Of a DNA stretch of 64,000 nt, positions 52,089-60,617 are shown piece by piece; position 1 is the stretch's first letter; every line of letters starts with the position of its first letter. Source of the DNA: Pedobacter psychrotolerans (GTDB lineage: Bacteria > Bacteroidota > Bacteroidia > Sphingobacteriales > Sphingobacteriaceae); the NCBI RefSeq assembly GCF_004340665.1, contig NZ_SLWO01000007.1, positions 137,720-201,719 on the forward strand. Direction: 5' to 3'. The notes under the pieces are model-generated. The model saw only the letters and a program-made list of their open reading frames with translations, had not been told where the DNA came from and ran no database searches. The translations under genes and the position numbers were made by a program.

Positions 52089-53273
52089 ATGAATCCTAAA
52101 CTTTTAACCAAGGCTGTACAAGAATACATTGACGCAAACCTAAAGGCAGATGTAAATCATATCGCTTTGGCTAAAAGCAAGTTTGATGGTATCAGTTCAT
52201 CAGAATTGGCCGGACAAATCTTGAGTAAAAAGAAAGCAGAGAAGAAATTACCGCGTTGGTTTCATACTCCTGGCATTTATTATCCTTCGGCACTATCAAT
52301 TGAGCAAACTTCCTCAGAAATTACAGCCAGCTATAAATCTAAATTAGCAATCGGACATTCGTTAATCGACTTAACCGGAGGCTTTGGAATCGATGCAAAT
52401 TATTTTGCTAAACAGGTGGATACTGTGACACATTGTGAAATTAATTCAGAATTGTCAGAAATAGCAGCCCATAATGCGAATATTCTGGAGTCAAACAATA
52501 TTGAATTCAAGGCCGTTGATGGAATGGAATTCATCAAATCAACATCACAACGATATGATACCATCTATGTAGATCCTGCCCGCAGGGCAAGCATGGGCAA
52601 GGTTTTTATGCTGAAAGACTGCACACCTGATGTCAGCAGTAATTTAGATTTATTATTAAAAAAATCAGGAAGGCTGCTGATTAAAACTGCTCCTTTATTG
52701 GATATTACAGCGGGTTTGAATGAATTAAAACAAGTGAGTGAAATTCACATCGTGAGTGTAAAAAATGAATGTAAGGAACTATTATGGGTAATTAATCATG
52801 ATTTTACCGACGAACCCAAAATATTCGCAGCTGCACTTAATGAAACCGAGAAAATATTTTCATTCAAAAAATCAGAAAGTCATATTAATTTAAAATATGC
52901 GGAGAACCTATCAACATTTAAATATTTATATGAGCCGGATACCGCATTATTAAAATCAGGGGCTTTTAATTTGATTGGCGAGCGATATCACTTGGTTAAA
53001 CTACATCCGCAGACACAACTTTACGCCAGCAATATCATTAACAATAGTTTTCCAGGAAGAATTTTTGAAATTCTGCAACAATTAACCACAACGGATTTAA
53101 GAAAGGCAACCAATCTAACTGGGAATATTATTGTTAGAAATTATCCGGCAAAGCCCGAAGATTTATCAAAAAAGTATAAAATTAAGTCCGCCCAAGATCA
53201 GTTTTTAATCTTTACTAAAACTGGAGGAAATGAGAATATAATCCTGAGTGCACGTATTATTCAGCATTATTAA
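52089..53273 (+). CDS. THUMP-like class I SAM-dependent methyltransferase
   Basis: 394-residue cytoplasmic protein. The SAM-binding loop is LIDLTGGFGIDANYFAK near 91-107, and motif IV lies in YDTIYVDPARRAS near 157-169. The C-terminal part has the THUMP-like fold seen in conserved Bacteroidota proteins (GSF-type) of probable RNA methyltransferase role. It follows aspartate kinase by 39 bp. Substrate unknown. Confidence 0.8.
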   Translation: MNPKLLTKAVQEYIDANLKADVNHIALAKSKFDGISSSELAGQILSKKKAEKKLPRWFHTPGIYYPSALSIEQTSSEITASYKSKLAIGHSLIDLTGGFGIDANYFAKQVDTVTHCEINSELSEIAAHNANILESNNIEFKAVDGMEFIKSTSQRYDTIYVDPARRASMGKVFMLKDCTPDVSSNLDLLLKKSGRLLIKTAPLLDITAGLNELKQVSEIHIVSVKNECKELLWVINHDFTDEPKIFAAALNETEKIFSFKKSESHINLKYAENLSTFKYLYEPDTALLKSGAFNLIGERYHLVKLHPQTQLYASNIINNSFPGRIFEILQQLTTTDLRKATNLTGNIIVRNYPAKPEDLSKKYKIKSAQDQFLIFTKTGGNENIILSARIIQHY

Positions 53274-53274
53274 C

Positions 53275-53307
53275 AAGAAAAGCCCTTCCACAGGAATGAC
53301 TTTTCTT
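53275..53307. terminator. Terminator between the methyltransferase and cold-shock genes
   Basis: AAGAAAAG (53275-53282) and CTTTTCTT (53300-53307) form an 8-bp stem between convergent genes. Confidence 0.5.
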
Positions 53308-53329
53308 ATGATACCAATATAGTATGATA

Positions 53330-53527
53330 TTAAATTTTCTTAACGTTTACAGCCTGTAAACCTTTTGTACCATCAGCCACATCAAATTCAACTGCATCAC
53401 CTTCCTTTATTGCATCTATTCCACCCAAAACATCCTTGAAATGAACGAATAAATCTTTATTGTCTTCTTGAATGATAAATCCAAAACCTTTTTGAGTATT
53501 AAACCACTTAACTTTTCCAATTGCCAT
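53330..53527 (-). CDS. Cold-shock protein (CspA family)
   Basis: 65-residue single-domain RNA chaperone. RNP1-type KGFGFI and RNP2-type LFVHF are both present in the OB fold (GKVKWFNTQKGFGFI, then KDLFVHFKDV). A -7 box on the minus strand at 53643-53650 gives a leader of about 110 nt, as is common for cold-shock genes with structured 5' UTRs. Confidence 0.94.
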   Translation of the reverse strand: MAIGKVKWFNTQKGFGFIIQEDNKDLFVHFKDVLGGIDAIKEGDAVEFDVADGTKGLQAVNVKKI

Positions 53528-53642
53528 AAAAAAAATAAAAAATAATGATAAATAAATAATTCTTTACGTCTTGTTATTCATTTTTTTTAAGCATTTCAAT
53601 TTGATAACCAGATTAAACGTCAATTCACAAAAACAAAACTAT

Positions 53643-53650
53643 CAAATATA
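53643..53650 (-). promoter_or_regulatory. -7 element TATATTTG of the cold-shock gene
   Basis: TAnnTTTG match on the minus strand 116 bp before the ATG. The AT-rich leader contains several A/T runs but no hairpin I could define with confidence. Confidence 0.5.
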
Positions 53651-53724
53651 ATAAACAGACCTAAAAAATATCTACATATTGTATTTATTAACGATAATGT
53701 TGCATGGTTTAATAATACAGATAT

Positions 53725-54360
53725 TTATTTATTAGGTTGTGGTGTAGTACGTAAATAAGATTTGATTACGGTATGACCCTTTGGAAATTTAGCTGGAATA
53801 TCCTCAGTTTTAATGCTATTCACTACAATTACATCATCCCCATCTTTCCAATCTGCTGGTGTAGCAACAGAATATTGAGCGGTAAGTTGTAAAGAATCAA
53901 TTACCCTTAACACCTCATTAAAATTTCTACCCGTGGATGCAGGATAAGTAATAGTCAATTTAACTTTCTTATCAGGACTGATTACAAAAAGCGATCTCAC
54001 GGTTAATGTTTCTGACGCATTTGGATGAATCATATCATATAGATTTGCAACTGTTTTATCCGGATCGGCAATAATTGGAAATTCTACAGTGGTGTGCTGA
54101 GTTTCATTGATATCATTAATCCATCCTTTATGCGATTCTGCCGAATCAACGCTTAACGCTAAAACCTTTACATTACGTTTCTCAAACTCTCCCTTTAAGG
54201 CAGCAGTTCTTCCTAATTCTGTGGTGCAAACGGGTGTATAATCCGCCGGGTGAGAAAATAAAACACCCCAGCTATCTCCTAAAAATTCGTAAAAGTCAAT
54301 TTTTCCGATAGATGTTTCTGCCTGAAAATTTGGTGCGGTATCGCCTAATCTTATACTCAT
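53725..54360 (-). CDS. 1-Cys peroxiredoxin (Prx6 family)
   Basis: 211-residue thiol peroxidase reducing peroxides. The peroxidatic Cys45 lies in HPADYTPVCTTELG, the Prx6 form, and no resolving cysteine is obvious. The C-terminal extension (about 150-211, IDSLQLTAQYSVATPADWK) agrees with the Prx6 subgroup. Monocistronic. Confidence 0.93.
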   Translation of the reverse strand: MSIRLGDTAPNFQAETSIGKIDFYEFLGDSWGVLFSHPADYTPVCTTELGRTAALKGEFEKRNVKVLALSVDSAESHKGWINDINETQHTTVEFPIIADPDKTVANLYDMIHPNASETLTVRSLFVISPDKKVKLTITYPASTGRNFNEVLRVIDSLQLTAQYSVATPADWKDGDDVIVVNSIKTEDIPAKFPKGHTVIKSYLRTTPQPNK

Positions 54361-54462
54361 AATATTATTTTTTTAATTTGAATTAAACAAATCTAATCAA
54401 TACCATAGTAAATACGTAGACATTATATTATTTAATACATCTAAATTATAAACACATAAAAA

Positions 54463-54487
54463 ACCCCGAAGTAGTTAGCTTCAGGGT
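54463..54487 (-). terminator. Terminator of the sigma/protease operon
   Basis: ACCCCGAAG and CTTCAGGGT pair with one mismatch, 7-base loop. On the minus strand a run of T follows. It lies 28 bp after the protease stop. Confidence 0.75.
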
Positions 54488-54515
54488 CTCAACAATATAA
54501 TTTGTTTGGGTTATT

Positions 54516-55613
54516 TTAATTATAAACTTTAATCATAAAAACATAATCCTGCAATTTCTCGATCTGTTTTGTACGTTTTAATCCCGACAGCATGCTTTTC
54601 TTGTTAGATGAAAGTCGGTTAGTTCCTAAAGAATCCTGGGGAATTGCCCTCATGGCTTCTAAAATATATTTCGATTTGATGGCAAATGCAGCACCTTCTG
54701 TTTGATCTGGCTTACCACTAATAATTCCCACCAAGTTGCCATTGGCATCTAAAAGCGGACCACCACTATTCCCCGGATTAACAGGGATAGAAACCTGATA
54801 CTGAGTGGTATCTCCCACAAAACCATTCTTCGAACTAACATATCCTTCACCTAAAACAGCATCATCTTTAGGATAACCTAGCGTATAAACTATTTCACCA
54901 ATACTGCTGGTATTCTTTTTAATGGTATAAGGTATAGAAGATAAATGGCTAAAATTCTTATCATTTATTTTAAGTATGGCAATATCATTTTGAGGGTCTG
55001 TGTAAATTGATTTCACTTTAAATGATTCTCCCTTATTATTTTGAACATACAAGGAATCCGCTCCGTTAATTACATGGAGATTAGTTAAAATATAACCATT
55101 TGTAGAAATCGCAAACCCCGTACCGCCAAAACTATTTTGAATTACAGGTTTTCCAGCTGTTGTAGTGGTGTTATTTATTTTTCTGATTAAACTATTTTGT
55201 GTTTTAATCGCTTTATTTACCTGATTACTTAACAAAACCAATTGTTCTTTTTGTTTAGTATTGTGCTGAATAGAATAAACAGACACTAGAGACAAAACCA
55301 AAAATGAAGCAGCAACAGCAATGGCTGATTTCTGTTTCCTCCAAAGTTGAACCACCCGTGATGGATGTGGCCTAAGTGAAGAAGCAAGACCTTCTACATT
55401 GATTTCCGCATGAATACTATTTAATTGTTCTTTCAAACGGATTTGCGCCGCAAACATCTCCATAGATTCAAGGAAGAATTTATGTGAAACCACTTTATGA
55501 TCAACCGCCGGATCATTACGACGTAGTTGTTCCAAAGCTTCAGTTTCCTGTGGATTAAGCTTACCTAAAAGATAATCTTCAATAATTGCGTCTAACTCCA
55601 AATCGTTTCTCAT
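54516..55613 (-). CDS. Membrane-anchored trypsin-like serine protease with anti-sigma-like N-terminus
   Basis: 365 residues from ATG 55613 (the open frame reaches 55661, which would overlap the sigma gene). Residues 1-75 resemble the cytoplasmic part of a Bacteroidota anti-sigma factor (ELDAIIEDYLLGKLNPQETEAL). One membrane helix near 99-115 (AIAVAASFLVLSLVSVYSI) follows, then an HtrA/DegP-type protease in the periplasm: His in TNLHVING, Asp in NDIAILKI and Ser in NPGNSGGPL, all intact. No PDZ domain is seen. It lies 8 bp after the ECF sigma gene. A single protein with both sigma-binding and protease parts would couple sensing to proteolysis; this is inference. Confidence 0.82.
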   Translation of the reverse strand: MRNDLELDAIIEDYLLGKLNPQETEALEQLRRNDPAVDHKVVSHKFFLESMEMFAAQIRLKEQLNSIHAEINVEGLASSLRPHPSRVVQLWRKQKSAIAVAASFLVLSLVSVYSIQHNTKQKEQLVLLSNQVNKAIKTQNSLIRKINNTTTTAGKPVIQNSFGGTGFAISTNGYILTNLHVINGADSLYVQNNKGESFKVKSIYTDPQNDIAILKINDKNFSHLSSIPYTIKKNTSSIGEIVYTLGYPKDDAVLGEGYVSSKNGFVGDTTQYQVSIPVNPGNSGGPLLDANGNLVGIISGKPDQTEGAAFAIKSKYILEAMRAIPQDSLGTNRLSSNKKSMLSGLKRTKQIEKLQDYVFMIKVYN

Positions 55614-55621
55614 TTCAATAA

Positions 55622-56188
55622 CTAAGGTTGAAAAAATATTTTCTTTAACCGCTGCAGGCACTTATACTTTTGTGTTTTTGCATTATCTGTATTGGTGTAA
55701 CCAAACTTCTCGCAAATATCCTGCATGGATAAACTGTGGATATAAAAATCCTGAATAATGGTTTTACAAGGTTCACCAAGATGATCAAGGGCAGATTGCA
55801 TTTTCACAAACTGCAAATCCTTTTCTTCATGTTGTTCTACATCCTCTTCTACAGCAAACACATCTTCATAATCGGTAATGTTGCCTGTTTTTTTACTTCG
55901 CTGACTTAGTTTTTTTAACCAAATCCTCCGGCAAACCGAGTATATATATGTTTTTAGTTTACTGCTAAGCTCAAAATTTCCTTCTTTAATTTTGTTATAT
56001 AAAATAATAATCGCCTCCTGATATACATCTTTTGCATCATCTTCATCTCCATTATTATTCAGGATAAATTGCAAAACCATCGCAAAATAAGCCTTATATA
56101 ACTTGTTAAGTGTATCCGCAGAGTTATTTAGAATACCTAAAATAACCTCTCTATCTGTTGGAACTGAACCCTTTAAACTGTTATTCAC
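55622..56188 (-). CDS. ECF-type RNA polymerase sigma factor
   Basis: 188-residue sigma factor with region 2 (LYKAYFAMVLQFILNNNGDEDDAKDVYQEAII near 31-62) and region 4 (AKTQKYKCLQRLKKIFFQ at the end, with MQDICEKFGYT as helix-turn-helix). It starts at GTG 56186-56188, only 3 bp after a -10-like GTATTAA, so the message would be leaderless. The promoter GGGTTACT-N14-GTATTAA upstream matches those of the lipoprotein genes, which suggests it activates itself and them. Confidence 0.9.
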   Translation of the reverse strand: MNNSLKGSVPTDREVILGILNNSADTLNKLYKAYFAMVLQFILNNNGDEDDAKDVYQEAIIILYNKIKEGNFELSSKLKTYIYSVCRRIWLKKLSQRSKKTGNITDYEDVFAVEEDVEQHEEKDLQFVKMQSALDHLGEPCKTIIQDFYIHSLSMQDICEKFGYTNTDNAKTQKYKCLQRLKKIFFQP

Positions 56189-56191
56189 TGG

Positions 56192-56220
56192 TTAATACGT
56201 TTTTCGGTAAATAGTAACCC
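56192..56220 (-). promoter_or_regulatory. ECF-type promoter of the sigma gene
   Basis: GGGTTACT (minus-strand, 56213-56220), 14 bp, GTATTAA (56192-56198). Spacing and boxes equal those of the three lipoprotein promoters, apart from the last base of the upstream box. Confidence 0.75.
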
Positions 56221-56329
56221 AATATTAGACAAAAAAAATTATAGCCAATAAATAAGTTTAATAACCGACTCAGGTAAACCTAACCTGAAGCAGCGTAAAA
56301 AAAATATTTTCACTTTTTTTAAAAATACC

Positions 56330-56358
56330 GGGTTACCTTTCTACCTTTGCGGCATTAA
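56330..56358 (+). promoter_or_regulatory. ECF-type promoter of lipoprotein copy 1
   Basis: GGGTTACC (56330-56337), 14 bp, GCATTAA (56352-56358). A TACCTTTG -7 box is also embedded at 56342-56349, so two sigma factors could use this region. Confidence 0.75.
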
Positions 56359-56389
56359 CAAGAAAATTAATTACTTAAAAAATTCAAAA

Positions 56390-56608
56390 ATGAAAAATGC
56401 ATTCAAATTAGGCTTTTTAGCTTTAGCTTTATCTTTATCAGTTGTTGCTTGTAACTCAGAAAAAAAAGCTGAAGGTGCTGATACAACTTTAACTGATTCA
56501 TCTACTATCGTTACTGATACTACAGGTGTTGATACAGTTGTTAAAGATTCTACAGTAAAAGATACTTCTGTAAAAGCTACTACAACTACTACAGAAGTTA
56601 AACACTAG
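56390..56608 (+). CDS. Small Thr/Asp-rich lipoprotein, copy 1
   Basis: 72-residue secreted lipoprotein. The signal LALALSLSVVAC places the lipidated Cys at residue 21. The mature part NSEKKAEGADTTLTDSST onward is a low-complexity Thr/Asp/Val/Lys chain with no fold signature. Almost identical to copy 2 (one residue different) and close to copy 3. It has its own ECF promoter and terminator. Function unknown; the promoter suggests an envelope-stress product. Confidence 0.85.
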   Translation: MKNAFKLGFLALALSLSVVACNSEKKAEGADTTLTDSSTIVTDTTGVDTVVKDSTVKDTSVKATTTTTEVKH

Positions 56609-56624
56609 TCTAACTTACCATATA

Positions 56625-56660
56625 AAAAAGTCCTTAAGGTTATAATCTTAAGGACTTTTT
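56625..56660 (+). terminator. Terminator of lipoprotein copy 1
   Basis: AAAAAGTCCTTAAG pairs with CTTAAGGACTTTTT, followed by a T run. Confidence 0.85.
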
Positions 56661-56678
56661 TATTTATTTTAAATTATT

Positions 56679-56707
56679 GGGTTACCTTTTAAATTTTACT
56701 GTATTAA
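56679..56707 (+). promoter_or_regulatory. ECF-type promoter of lipoprotein copy 2
   Basis: GGGTTACC (56679-56686), 14 bp, GTATTAA (56701-56707). Confidence 0.75.
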
Positions 56708-56741
56708 GGGTAAATTAATTAATAACTAAAAAAACTCAAAC

Positions 56742-56960
56742 ATGAAAAATGCATTCAAATTAGGCTTCTTAGCTTTAGCTTTATCTTTATCAGTTGTTGC
56801 TTGTAATTCAGAAAAAAAAGCTGAAGGTGCTGATACTACTGTAACTGATTCTTCTACTATCGTTACTGACACTACAGGTGTTGATACAGTTGTTAAAGAT
56901 TCTACAGTAAAAGATACTTCTGTAAAAGCTACTACAACTACTACAGAAGTTAAACACTAG
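56742..56960 (+). CDS. Small Thr/Asp-rich lipoprotein, copy 2
   Basis: 72 residues, differing from copy 1 only at residue 34 (Val for Leu in ADTTLTDS). Lipobox, promoter and terminator are all repeated, so the unit of duplication is promoter plus gene plus terminator. Near-identity at the DNA level shows recent duplication or gene conversion. Confidence 0.85.
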   Translation: MKNAFKLGFLALALSLSVVACNSEKKAEGADTTVTDSSTIVTDTTGVDTVVKDSTVKDTSVKATTTTTEVKH

Positions 56961-56976
56961 TCTGACTTTACTTATA

Positions 56977-57012
56977 AAAAATGGCCTTGAATTAATTTTC
57001 AAGGCCATTTTT
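56977..57012 (+). terminator. Terminator of lipoprotein copy 2
   Basis: AAAAATGGCCTTGA pairs with TCAAGGCCATTTTT, followed by T-rich sequence. Confidence 0.85.
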
Positions 57013-57030
57013 ATTTTTTTTTATTTTTTT

Positions 57031-57059
57031 GGGTTACCTTTTTAATCCTTTAGTATTAA
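57031..57059 (+). promoter_or_regulatory. ECF-type promoter of lipoprotein copy 3
   Basis: GGGTTACC (57031-57038), 14 bp, GTATTAA (57053-57059). Confidence 0.75.
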
Positions 57060-57090
57060 AGGTATATATTCACTCTAAAAAAATATCAAA

Positions 57091-57312
57091 ATGAAAAATA
57101 CATTCAAATTTGGCTTCTTAGCTTTAGCATTATCATTATCTGTTGCAGCTTGTAACTCAGAGAAAAAAGCTGATGGTGCTGATACAACTGTAACTGATTC
57201 TTCAACTATCGTTACTGACACAACTGGTGTTGATACTGTTGTTAAAGATTCTACAGTAAAAGATACTACTGTGAAAGCTACTACAAAAACTACTGAAGAA
57301 GTTAAACACTAG
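57091..57312 (+). CDS. Small Thr/Asp-rich lipoprotein, copy 3
   Basis: 73 residues, with the signal LALALSLSVAAC and the same Thr/Asp/Val/Lys tail, ending in TTKTTEEVKH. More diverged than the first two copies (for instance Lys and Glu in the tail, and silent changes), so it is the older duplicate. Its own promoter and terminator are kept. Confidence 0.85.
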   Translation: MKNTFKFGFLALALSLSVAACNSEKKADGADTTVTDSSTIVTDTTGVDTVVKDSTVKDTTVKATTKTTEEVKH

Positions 57313-57331
57313 TTTAATTTTCATCATAAAT

Positions 57332-57369
57332 AAAAAAAGGTCTTGATTTTAAAATCAAGACCTTTTTTT
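57332..57369 (+). terminator. Terminator of lipoprotein copy 3
   Basis: AAAAAAAGGTCTTGATTTT is answered by AAAATCAAGACCTTTTTTT, a perfect long stem followed by T's. Confidence 0.88.
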
Positions 57370-57549
57370 ATGACTAAGAAATAAGCGATTTTTTTATATC
57401 ATTCTATCTGATCAATATCTATTCCTCAAAAAAATAGGACGGATCTATTTAATAGCCACTTTTTTCATTGTTACGGGATTTCTTTAAAGATGAAAGTCCT
57501 AAAATCCCACCAATTGTAGTAAATTTGCGGCAAAAATATAATCCGCATA

Positions 57550-58896
57550 ATGAATTTAACATCACTACAAGCCATTTCGCCAATTGATGGCCGATATAGA
57601 AAAACTACTGAAGGTTTAGCAGCCTACTTCTCTGAAGAAGCATTAATCAAATATCGTGTTTTTGTAGAAATTGAATATTTTATTTCTTTATGTGAAACAA
57701 ACTTGCCCGGCCTGGAAAATTTCGACAAAAACCATTATGCTGCACTTCGTAATATTCATGAGAACTTTTCGGAAAGTGATGCACTCGAAATTAAAGAGAC
57801 TGAAAAAGTAACCAACCATGATGTAAAGGCAGTGGAATATTTTATCAAGAATAAATTCGACAACCTGGCACTTCAAGAGTTTAAGGAATTTATTCATTTT
57901 GGGTTAACTTCCCAGGATATTAATAATACCGCTATCCCCTACTCTATAAAATTAGCGTTGAATGATAGCTATTATCCGGCAATAACCACATTAATAACTA
58001 AAATAGAAGCCCTTGCTGCAGAATGGAAAGATATTCCAATGCTAGCGCATACGCATGGTCAGCCCGCTTCTCCAACTAAATTAGGGAAAGAGTTTCTTGT
58101 TTTTGCTGATCGTTTAAACATTCAGCTGGAGAATTTAAAGTCGATTCCAAATAGTGCAAAGTTTGGTGGCGCAACAGGCAATTTCAATGCACATCATATT
58201 GCATATCCGCAGGTAAACTGGGTGAATTTCTCCAATCATTTTGTGAACGAAATTTTGGGCTTAACAAGGGCACAACATACTACACAGATTGAACATTATG
58301 ATCAGTTTGCGGCCCAGTGTGACGCCTTAAAGCGGATTAACAACATCATCATTGATTTAGACAGAGACATCTGGACTTATATTTCTAAAAACTACTTCAA
58401 ACAAAAAATTAAAGCAGGAGAAATTGGTTCATCGGCCATGCCTCACAAGGTAAATCCAATTGATTTTGAAAATGCTGAGGGCAATGCTGGCATTGCCAAT
58501 GCATTATTTGAATTTTTTGCGGCTAAACTACCGATTTCACGTTTACAAAGGGATTTAACAGATTCAACCGTATTGAGAAATATTGGCGTTCCATTTGGAC
58601 ATACCTTAATTGCTATTCATTCTACTTTAAGGGGATTAAATAAAATTTTACTAAATGAAGCCGCTCTACATGCAGATCTAGATGATAATTGGGCAGTTGT
58701 TGCTGAGGCCATTCAAACGGTTTTACGTAGAGAGAACTTCCCTAATCCATATGAGGCGTTGAAAGAACTAACCAGAACCAACTCAAAAATTAATGCAGCG
58801 AGTATTGCTGAATTTATTGAAGGATTAGCTGTTGAGGAGGAAGTAAAAGAACAATTAAGAACCATTACCCCTTTCAATTATACAGGCATTTATTAG
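57550..58896 (+). CDS. purB: Adenylosuccinate lyase
   Basis: 448-residue enzyme cutting adenylosuccinate and SAICAR in purine synthesis. The superfamily signature is GSSAMPHKVNPIDFENAEG near residues 295-313, with THGQPASPTKLGKEFL near 170-185 (catalytic His). Length 448 is standard. It begins ATG at 57550. No purine operon partners adjacent. Confidence 0.95.
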   Translation: MNLTSLQAISPIDGRYRKTTEGLAAYFSEEALIKYRVFVEIEYFISLCETNLPGLENFDKNHYAALRNIHENFSESDALEIKETEKVTNHDVKAVEYFIKNKFDNLALQEFKEFIHFGLTSQDINNTAIPYSIKLALNDSYYPAITTLITKIEALAAEWKDIPMLAHTHGQPASPTKLGKEFLVFADRLNIQLENLKSIPNSAKFGGATGNFNAHHIAYPQVNWVNFSNHFVNEILGLTRAQHTTQIEHYDQFAAQCDALKRINNIIIDLDRDIWTYISKNYFKQKIKAGEIGSSAMPHKVNPIDFENAEGNAGIANALFEFFAAKLPISRLQRDLTDSTVLRNIGVPFGHTLIAIHSTLRGLNKILLNEAALHADLDDNWAVVAEAIQTVLRRENFPNPYEALKELTRTNSKINAASIAEFIEGLAVEEEVKEQLRTITPFNYTGIY

Positions 58897-58982
58897 CCTA
58901 TTAAATTGACGCTAAACAGACAGCCTGCAAAGGCTTTATTGATGAGTAATTGTTAATTTTGTTTATTCAAATTGATTAAGAC

Positions 58983-59534
58983 ATGACGATTAACGTATAT
59001 ACAGAACAGACTCCTAATCCAGCTACCATGAAATTCATGGTGAATAAATTGCTGATTAATGGTAGCGAGGATTTCGCAACAAAGGAAAGTGCTGATCATT
59101 CTCCTTTCGCGAAGGAATTATTTAAGTTCAACTTTGTTACGGGTGTGTTTTTTGCAAGCAACTTTGTGACCATTACTAAAACAGATGATGCAGAATGGGC
59201 GGATATTGAAGCGATTTTAAAAGAATTTGTAAAAGGTGCTGTAGAATCTGAATTAAAAATTAAAGAAGTAACTTCTGAGGAAGCACCGTCTTTTGAAGGT
59301 ACAGAAACAGAAATTAAAATTCAGCAAATCCTTCATGACTATGTTCGTCCTGCTGTTGAACAGGATGGTGGTGCGATTACTTATAAATCATTTGATGAAG
59401 GCGTGGTAACTGTAGAATTAAGAGGTTCTTGCAGTGGTTGCCCATCTTCAACCATCACCCTTAAATCGGGTATTCAGAATTTATTACAACGAATGGTACC
59501 TGAAGTTACTGATGTCGTATCTGAAGCGCTTTAA
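58983..59534 (+). CDS. Nfu/NifU-type Fe-S cluster scaffold
   Basis: 183-residue protein that holds and transfers Fe-S clusters. The N-terminal Nfu domain (TEQTPNPATMKFMVNKLL, about 5-90) precedes the NifU C-terminal domain with GSCSGCPSSTITLKSGI (CxxC near 152-155). It follows purB by 86 bp. Complete and typical. Confidence 0.93.
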   Translation: MTINVYTEQTPNPATMKFMVNKLLINGSEDFATKESADHSPFAKELFKFNFVTGVFFASNFVTITKTDDAEWADIEAILKEFVKGAVESELKIKEVTSEEAPSFEGTETEIKIQQILHDYVRPAVEQDGGAITYKSFDEGVVTVELRGSCSGCPSSTITLKSGIQNLLQRMVPEVTDVVSEAL

Positions 59535-59565
59535 AATTCTGCATTTTTCATAGTACATACATAGT

Positions 59566-59598
59566 AAAAAGGTCTTGGTTTAAACCAAGACCTTTTTT
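59566..59598 (+). terminator. Terminator of the nfu gene
   Basis: AAAAAGGTCTTGGTTT and AAACCAAGACCTTTTT pair perfectly, with T's following. Confidence 0.85.
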
Positions 59599-59786
59599 TA
59601 TTTGATCTTATAGACCCCTCAAATAAGTACGCCCCACCAATATTAACTCATTTATTCAGTCGCTTATCACAATGAGGCCATAATAAGCTCAACTTGTTTA
59701 TCATACTATACCATTTCATCTTATAAGAAACATAAGGTATTTATTTAGCTTATGTTTAAAAACCGTTTATAAAGAAATGGTTTTTA

Positions 59787-60575
59787 TTAAAAATACTGCT
59801 TAATAGCTGCTAGCATTTCACCAGTAAGCTTTCCATTAGTAGCCAGGATCTCTCTTTTCTCAAAGTAATCATTACCACCAGAGAAATCAAATACCTCTCC
59901 ACCTGCCTGTTGTACAATGTAACACCCTGCTGCAAAATCCCACTGTTGAAGATTGTATTCAAAAAAAGCATCAAAACGGCCACAAGCGGTATAAACCAAA
60001 TCAATTGCAGCAGCGCCAATCCGACGAACGCCATGGCTTTTCTGCATCATTTCTTCCAATAACTTTAAATATTGTGCCTGCTTATCAAACTGATAATATG
60101 GAAAACCAGTAGCCAGCAAACTAGAAGGTAAATCTGGATTGGTAGAAACGCGGATTTGTTTTTTATTCATAAAAGCTTCTCCGCCTTTAAATGAGTAAAA
60201 CATTTCACCGCGATTAAGTTCATAAACCACACCGATTACCGGCTTACCTTCTTCATATAAGGCTACACTGATACCATATGCAGGAATTCCATGAATAAAG
60301 TTTGTGGTACCATCAAGAGGATCAATAATCCACGTATAAGTTTTACCTACTCTGCTGATCGTTTTTTCTTCTGTAATAAAACCAGCATCCGGAATAAGTT
60401 TTTCCAGGTTTTGAACCAGTTTCTGTTCTGCTGTTTTATCTACATAAGAAACCATATCGTTCAACCCTTTGTATTCGATTTTACTGGCATCAAATTGTAA
60501 AGATTCTTTACGGATAAAGTTCCCGGTTAACTTCACTATTGAGATAACCTTATTACATATTAATTCGTAATTCAT
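59787..60575 (-). CDS. Inositol monophosphatase family protein
   Basis: 262-residue metal-dependent phosphatase. Metal site: EEK near 69, DPLDGTTNFIHGIP near 87-100 and WDFAAGCYIV near 212-221. The substrate may be inositol or a sugar phosphate; SuhB-like proteins of this size also act on rRNA maturation. Single gene. Confidence 0.9.
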   Translation of the reverse strand: MNYELICNKVISIVKLTGNFIRKESLQFDASKIEYKGLNDMVSYVDKTAEQKLVQNLEKLIPDAGFITEEKTISRVGKTYTWIIDPLDGTTNFIHGIPAYGISVALYEEGKPVIGVVYELNRGEMFYSFKGGEAFMNKKQIRVSTNPDLPSSLLATGFPYYQFDKQAQYLKLLEEMMQKSHGVRRIGAAAIDLVYTACGRFDAFFEYNLQQWDFAAGCYIVQQAGGEVFDFSGGNDYFEKREILATNGKLTGEMLAAIKQYF

Positions 60576-60617
60576 ATTTTTTTATCAAAATGGATTGGAG
60601 ATACTTGGAAGATAGAT

